A stretch of DNA of 64,000 nt from Enoplolaimus lenunculus (Eukaryota > Nematoda > Enoplea > Enoplida > Thoracostomopsidae). The translations under genes and the position numbers were made by a program. This document shows positions 59,317 through 64,000 of the stretch, in pieces. The DNA lies in NCBI GenBank assembly GCA_030248215.1, contig JASANG010002922.1:186001-250000 (forward strand). The letters run 5' to 3'. Numbering within the stretch: the stretch's first letter is position 1; each line of letters starts with the position of its first letter. The notes under the pieces are model-generated. The model had not been told where the DNA came from. It did no database searches and saw only the letters and a program-made list of their open reading frames with translations.

Positions 59317-60121
59317 TTGTTTGACTTTAAGTCGGCTGTCCATCTTTAGTTCGATCGCCTTAAATGTCGTGTCTCCAGCTATTAGTTATCGTTAACTATA
59401 GCAACCTTAAGCTTTGTCTTAGTTTTCTGTTATTAATCTTACAATTCAACGTTAATAATAGAGGTCAAAAAGGAAACACTGTTAATACTAAAACTTGACC
59501 ACAGAAACCTTCTTGAAATATTTTACGCTCCATGAAAATGCGCAAAACTTGGTAGAGGTTTTGCAGAAACAAACCAAGAAAAAGCTTAGAAAAGTGTTTG
59601 TGAACTCTCATGAGAAACTGTTAACACGAAAAATATTTCCAGGACCACTCACTATGCTGTTGTATTGTACAGAAAAGTATGCTATTCGTACACTTATGAC
59701 GAAACGTTAAAAATTTTCGGTATACTTCACACAAATGATTAAAAGCTGTAAAAGGCTTCGGCCACCACGTGGTTTTATTTAAATAATTTGACTAGTTGCA
59801 CCACCGAAGACCTTAAAGAAACCAATACAGAGAGGTATGAGTATTTATTGCCAAACATTTTCTTCGTGAGTTGATATCAATTTTGGGTAATATTCGTGAG
59901 CGTAAAAACTAATACCACGAACAGTATATTTACTAAGCTAGGCAAGTTCTTAGTTAAGTTCTGGTTTCTCCTTACAATGGTGAGCAGCCATCGGAATTAT
60001 TAAGCATGATGCTGCATATTCACATGTGTAGGGCGTTATGGGTTGGTGTTTTTAATTTCTAGTGCATTGTTAATGTTTTTCAGCATATTCAGTGTTTCTG
60101 TAAAACATATCAGTGTAAGCA
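59317..60121. other. Upstream region of THUMPD1 with an unassigned open stretch
   Basis: 59495-59710 is open for 71 codons (contains KKLRKVFVNSHEKLL) and is followed by protein-like but broken sequence to about 59900. It may be an old transposon protein, but I recognise no family. Confidence 0.35.
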
Positions 60122-62716
60122 ATGGTTGGCTTTTCAGAAAGGCCCGTATCACTTGGTAAACGAGCGAAGAAATCCAAATTTTTCAAGTCAAAGTGCGGTA
60201 AATTATCGCAGAGCACCAGTTCAAATCGAGTACTTGAGGCAAATTGTGCAGGATTCTTGATTACGTGCAATAACGGTAAAGAAGCGCACGCGACTCGTGA
60301 AGCCATTCAGATAATCAGCGAGCTCGTGTCAGAGGTTAGTGATATAGGCAATGTCGAATATGCGGGTTATTAGGGCCGGTATTGCCTTTATATCCTATTT
60401 ACTGCATGTATTAAATGTACTACGCAGGTTATAAAAGGAATTCTTATATTTATTTTCTGACAAAGCAATAAGCTATACGTAGCGATCACTACATTTGTAT
60501 ATTTTGGAAGGTTATTGCGCATAAACAGTTAGAATCTCCTACGAGTAAAATAGATTTCTAAGCTTTTTTTTCATTTCTTTATTTGTAACCATTTGATTAT
60601 TTAATTTAAGTATGAAGTATGGCTGATAGAAATCTAAAAATAATATTTTGGTGAAATAATGCCGGATTTAATGCTGGAACTGGGTAGTGAATGGTGCCAT
60701 TTTACCTTATTGGAACCTGAGTTCCGGTTGCATCCTGAATTCAGTTTATATGTATGCTTTATTACTTCATTGTCGAATATACAATAGTATTCTAAGTTAA
60801 TCTCAATTGTGAAATGTATCTTACTTACTTATTTTTTATGTTTCTTAGAAGTATGTTGCAAACTTAAAAGAAACAAACGAGAAGTCATCTCGGGCCGTAG
60901 CCAAGGGGGCTCTGCCTCTCCTGGAAATATTTTGGCCCCTTAGAAAGTTTTCAACCTTGCTTGCAACTTATTGAAAACTCTTTTATGCCCTCTTGAAAAT
61001 TTTTAGCCCCCCTAGCGAGGTGAGCTGGCTACGGGCGTGAGCCACCTAAAAATTTGGAACGAATATAAGTTATACACGTATCATGTTGGTAAAATATTTT
61101 AATGCAATGGTTTCAGGATGTCGTAGTTAGTTCGAAGAAAACTGACCACACATCTGATGATACAGGTAAAGATACTTTGGATATATTCTATACAATGAGA
61201 GATCGGACCTGAACCCGGATATCCTGTTGTACGTTGTGCAGATGTGCACATGCAAAAATCAACATATGAATAAATTTAATGCAGGAAAATTGTTTTGAAT
61301 TGTTTGAAATGCAGAATCAGGGGCAAAATATTGAGGGTAACCAAATGTAGAGCGAGTTGGGCATTTGCCAAATCAAGTTTATGGTTTCCAAACTAATGTT
61401 GAATTAAATTTGTGCCTTTCAGAGTCTACTGTCAACAATTCGACTGTTCGTGAAAGCAGTGAAGACTTTGAAGCAGCTCTAAAATCTGAATGTGACTCAT
61501 TACGAACTCGTTGTAGTTTCAGCGGCAAAAAAGAAGCCGCATCCCCACTGATAAGCTACAGAACCAGTGTGAAAAATGTAGTTTTTGTTGGCCTGAACAA
61601 GTCCAATTTTGGCTGTAGCGCCGATGGTCAAGCTCGAGCTTCGACTTCAAACGAATGTTCACGGTTGAGCGGCGTGCAAACTGACGTCGAACTAAACCGA
61701 AGTGACACTGACTTTGATCCAAATGCGGTTGTGCTCAAAGTTTTTCGCGATGTTGTGGTACGTAGGTCTGATTTTATGTGGTGAGTTGAAATGATTGTTG
61801 AAGTTCATTGTTTTTGGAATGATCCCAGTTGGCATACACACCCGTTATTCATCCAGTTTTACGTTTTCTGATCTTGTCAGTCTGAGCCCGAAATTATCAT
61901 AATATTTACTTCGTTTTCAAGGGCGTATTGGTAGGGAAACGTAGAGATCAAATCCCACTGATAGGACTAAATTGCAGACGTAGTTTTAAAAATGGTGCCA
62001 TTTCAGTTTTGCTAAAACTACCGGTACAAAAATATCTGCCGATTTACCTTAGATAGCGTCCACGGCGTATTCCGACATATAATACTAAACTTATGTTATA
62101 TTATAAAACCGTTGTAGCGAAAACCTTGAAAACTTGATGTTTGTTCAACCGCATAGCATAGTTTTGAGTTGTACCGCAACCGTTGCAAAATTTTTATGAA
62201 AGGCTCTATTTGGAAATCGTATATTTGAAATTACCATTTTAGGTTAACAGTAAACAACAGTCTCGATATATACTTCGACTAATGCCAGTTATAAAAACCT
62301 GTCGTGCAAGCGATTTAAAGACAATTGTTGCGGCAACTTATGGAGTTCTTAAAGAACGCTTACCAAGTGATTGTGAACGAACGTTCACGTTCGGAGTTCA
62401 CATTAAAGTCAGAAACAATTCTGGCCTTGAAAAAGTTCGGTTAATGGAAGCTGTCACTCAAGATTTGCGCTGCTTGTTCCCGTTTCTTAAAATCGATTTA
62501 TCAAATCCGGAATATTTGCTCGAGCTCAACATTCTTCGAACTGTATGTTGTATTTCGTTGATGGAAAATTATGTCAAATATAGAAAATATAACTTGTTGG
62601 AATTAGCATTGAACGCAAGTAAAAGGATCAGAGAGGATAGTTTTGAGGTCGCAAGTGAGCCAAAAAGAGTTTTTGTTTCAGAAAGCCAGGGTGCCTCAAA
62701 TCTTGCCTCGGTGTAA
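60122..62716 (+). CDS. THUMPD1: THUMPD1 (Tan1-like tRNA acetylation adaptor), 4 exons, 356 aa
   Basis: Family role: RNA-binding adaptor that helps NAT10 place N4-acetylcytidine on tRNA-Ser and tRNA-Leu. Exons: 60122-60334 (phase 0), 61117-61165 (phase 1), 61423-61757 (phase 0), 62243-62716 (TAA). Exon 1 carries a basic start and the family motif AGFLITCNNGKE followed by a helix. Exon 2 and the first part of exon 3 are an acidic, Ser-rich linker. Exon 3 contains VKNVVFVGLN, matching vertebrate NNVVFIRTL. Exon 4 holds SRYILRLMPVIKTCRAS, then the THUMP core with FTFGVHIKVRNNSG, KIDLSNPEYLLELNILRTVC and YVKYRKYNLLEL. All splice sites are GT-AG with matching phase. Introns are 0.8, 0.26 and 0.49 kb, and the first holds repeat debris at 60655-60745. 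Length is close to the vertebrate protein. Confidence 0.95.
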
Positions 62717-63957
62717 CTTTGTATTTGAGTTGCTTCAATCAGGTTTAACCAGTGAGTTTTTGACTTTCAAAAGTTGAAGTTGACATTTTTTGAGTTTTTC
62801 TGTATAACTAATTAGTAACATATTGAAACAGGTGAAATCTAAGAATTTAGCAAAATTTCTTAAATATCGATTTGACGGTTAAGCAGTGAAAGGCTGCAAA
62901 AGTGTGATAAAAGTATTTTTCGATAACAGATGTTTTGGACTATCCGGTTCCGGTGGAAAATCCAGTTTTTTGCCTTCCGGTTTTGTTTCCGGTATTTTCT
63001 AATTCAGATTGCACCGTAGCTTTAGATAAAATGCGAAGTTTATGTTTTGTGTTAAATTTAAAATGTATCAGTTTAAGTAAAATTATTCAGCCTGAGTTTT
63101 TGTACAACCACTGCTCTGAGCAAGCAGTCCAATGATTTTGACCAATCAGCCCGTCGTCTCTATCGAATTGGTTGGTCACTTGGTCTGGCAACCACCTCTG
63201 ATCTGCGACTGTTCGGCACGGAGCGTAATGGTATACACCTGCACCCATATTTTTGATTGGACGGCCGGGACACCAGTTTATAGTCTTGTTGGAACAGCTT
63301 CGATACAAGTTATGTTAACACAGCTTCAGACCATCTTTTTTGCTACGATAGCTGTGAAACCTTGCTCTATATTTTCATCCGACAGCTTTTACCTTTGGGC
63401 TTCTGAAGGGCACATGACGTATAGAACAGGACATAATAGTTTAGTTTTGTATGAATTTCGTAACTATGTCACATTGAAGATTTACAACATAATAATCTGA
63501 TTTATAACTAAGTTTGAGCATAAAAATAATGAAATTTCTATTTTTACCGGAATGGCGGATGGTTTTTCAATTACATCAAATAATCGACAATTTTATACTG
63601 CCTGCCCACTTAAGATGTTTTGCGTTCTCACGGGAGCTGTCACCCTTTTAACCTTCCCAAGGTATAGATCACCCTAAACAGGACGGGGTATCACCCCCAA
63701 CAACCCAAAAATTACTAACGCAATACTTTTAGACTGTGTTTTTGGTATTCTAGTATGAGAACCGCTTAGTGCGGGAGGGGCTTAGGAGTCGGCAGGCTCC
63801 CATTTTGCTTTAGAGCCCCTTGAAAAAGGGTGATTCAGGAGGTGGGCACAGAAATTTTTTTGCAGAAAATTTCATTCGGAACAAACAGTACGTGTGCGGC
63901 AATTCTAAGCTGCGATTTTGGAACCAATTTTTTTCAAGTTTAGCTGAGGGAAGCAAC
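62717..63957. other. 3' of THUMPD1, no gene supported
   Basis: A CCGG-rich hAT-type remnant stands at 62935-63015 with right end CAGATTGCACCG. The 122-codon frame at 63132-63500 has hydrophobic parts but no family match and no splice context. Confidence 0.4.
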
Positions 63958-64000
63958 GTTTTTCCACGCGACTGCAATAGAGTAAGCTTAAGCTGTCGAC
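63958..64000. mobile_element. Family C MITE, cut by window end
   Basis: GACTGCAATAGAGTAAGCTT matches the sub-terminal part of family C elements (compare 16680-16700). The rest lies beyond the window. Confidence 0.5.

Noticed and set aside
1-64000. Nematode origin because of TTAGGC hexamers
   Set aside because: The hexamers are degenerate, internal to MITEs and not telomeric arrays; they say nothing firm about the telomere or the phylum.

Overview
This is a window of animal nuclear DNA: AT-rich, with split genes that use GT-AG introns of about 0.1 to 2 kb and a heavy load of short inverted-repeat elements. Five protein-coding genes can be read exon by exon, and all have animal counterparts: a CLEC16A/ema/gop-1 orthologue (minus strand, 395-8934), a WASP-family Arp2/3 activator (plus, 17757-26679), a cysteine-rich surface protein whose ectodomain resembles TGF-beta type I receptors (minus, 29150-33586), a complete tetraspanin (plus, 50406-55656) and a complete THUMPD1 orthologue (plus, 60122-62716). 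I cannot name the species. An invertebrate with a medium-sized, transposon-rich genome fits best.

Layout. 1-9 kb: CLEC16A with 20 small exons; its first exon is not found and its 3' end lies close to the window edge. 9-17.7 kb: intergenic, with a satellite-bearing element, several MITEs and one long element built on degenerate TTAGGC hexamers. 17.7-26.7 kb: the WASP gene, its introns full of MITEs. 26.7-29.1 kb: repeats. 29.1-33.6 kb: the receptor-like gene, whose single large intron holds a fold-back minisatellite element. 33.6-50.4 kb: a repeat-dominated stretch with SINE-like tRNA-derived repeats, a piggyBac transposase remnant and a Tigger/pogo-type transposase remnant. 50.4-55.7 kb: tetraspanin. 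55.7-60.1 kb: a LINE reverse-transcriptase remnant broken up by MITEs. 60.1-62.7 kb: THUMPD1. The last 1.3 kb has no gene I can support.

The genes do not form a pathway cluster. They are ordinary housekeeping or cell-surface genes with gene-poor repeat land between them. The most unusual content is: a WASP protein that appears to lack the N-terminal WH1 domain, carries a long polyproline region before its GTPase-binding region and has no recognisable HxxHVGF core; a kinase-less receptor-like ectodomain protein; a TTAA-flanked, piggyBac-type MITE with a tRNA-Gly-like core; and a superfamily of MITEs whose interior is a telomere-like TTAGGC array.
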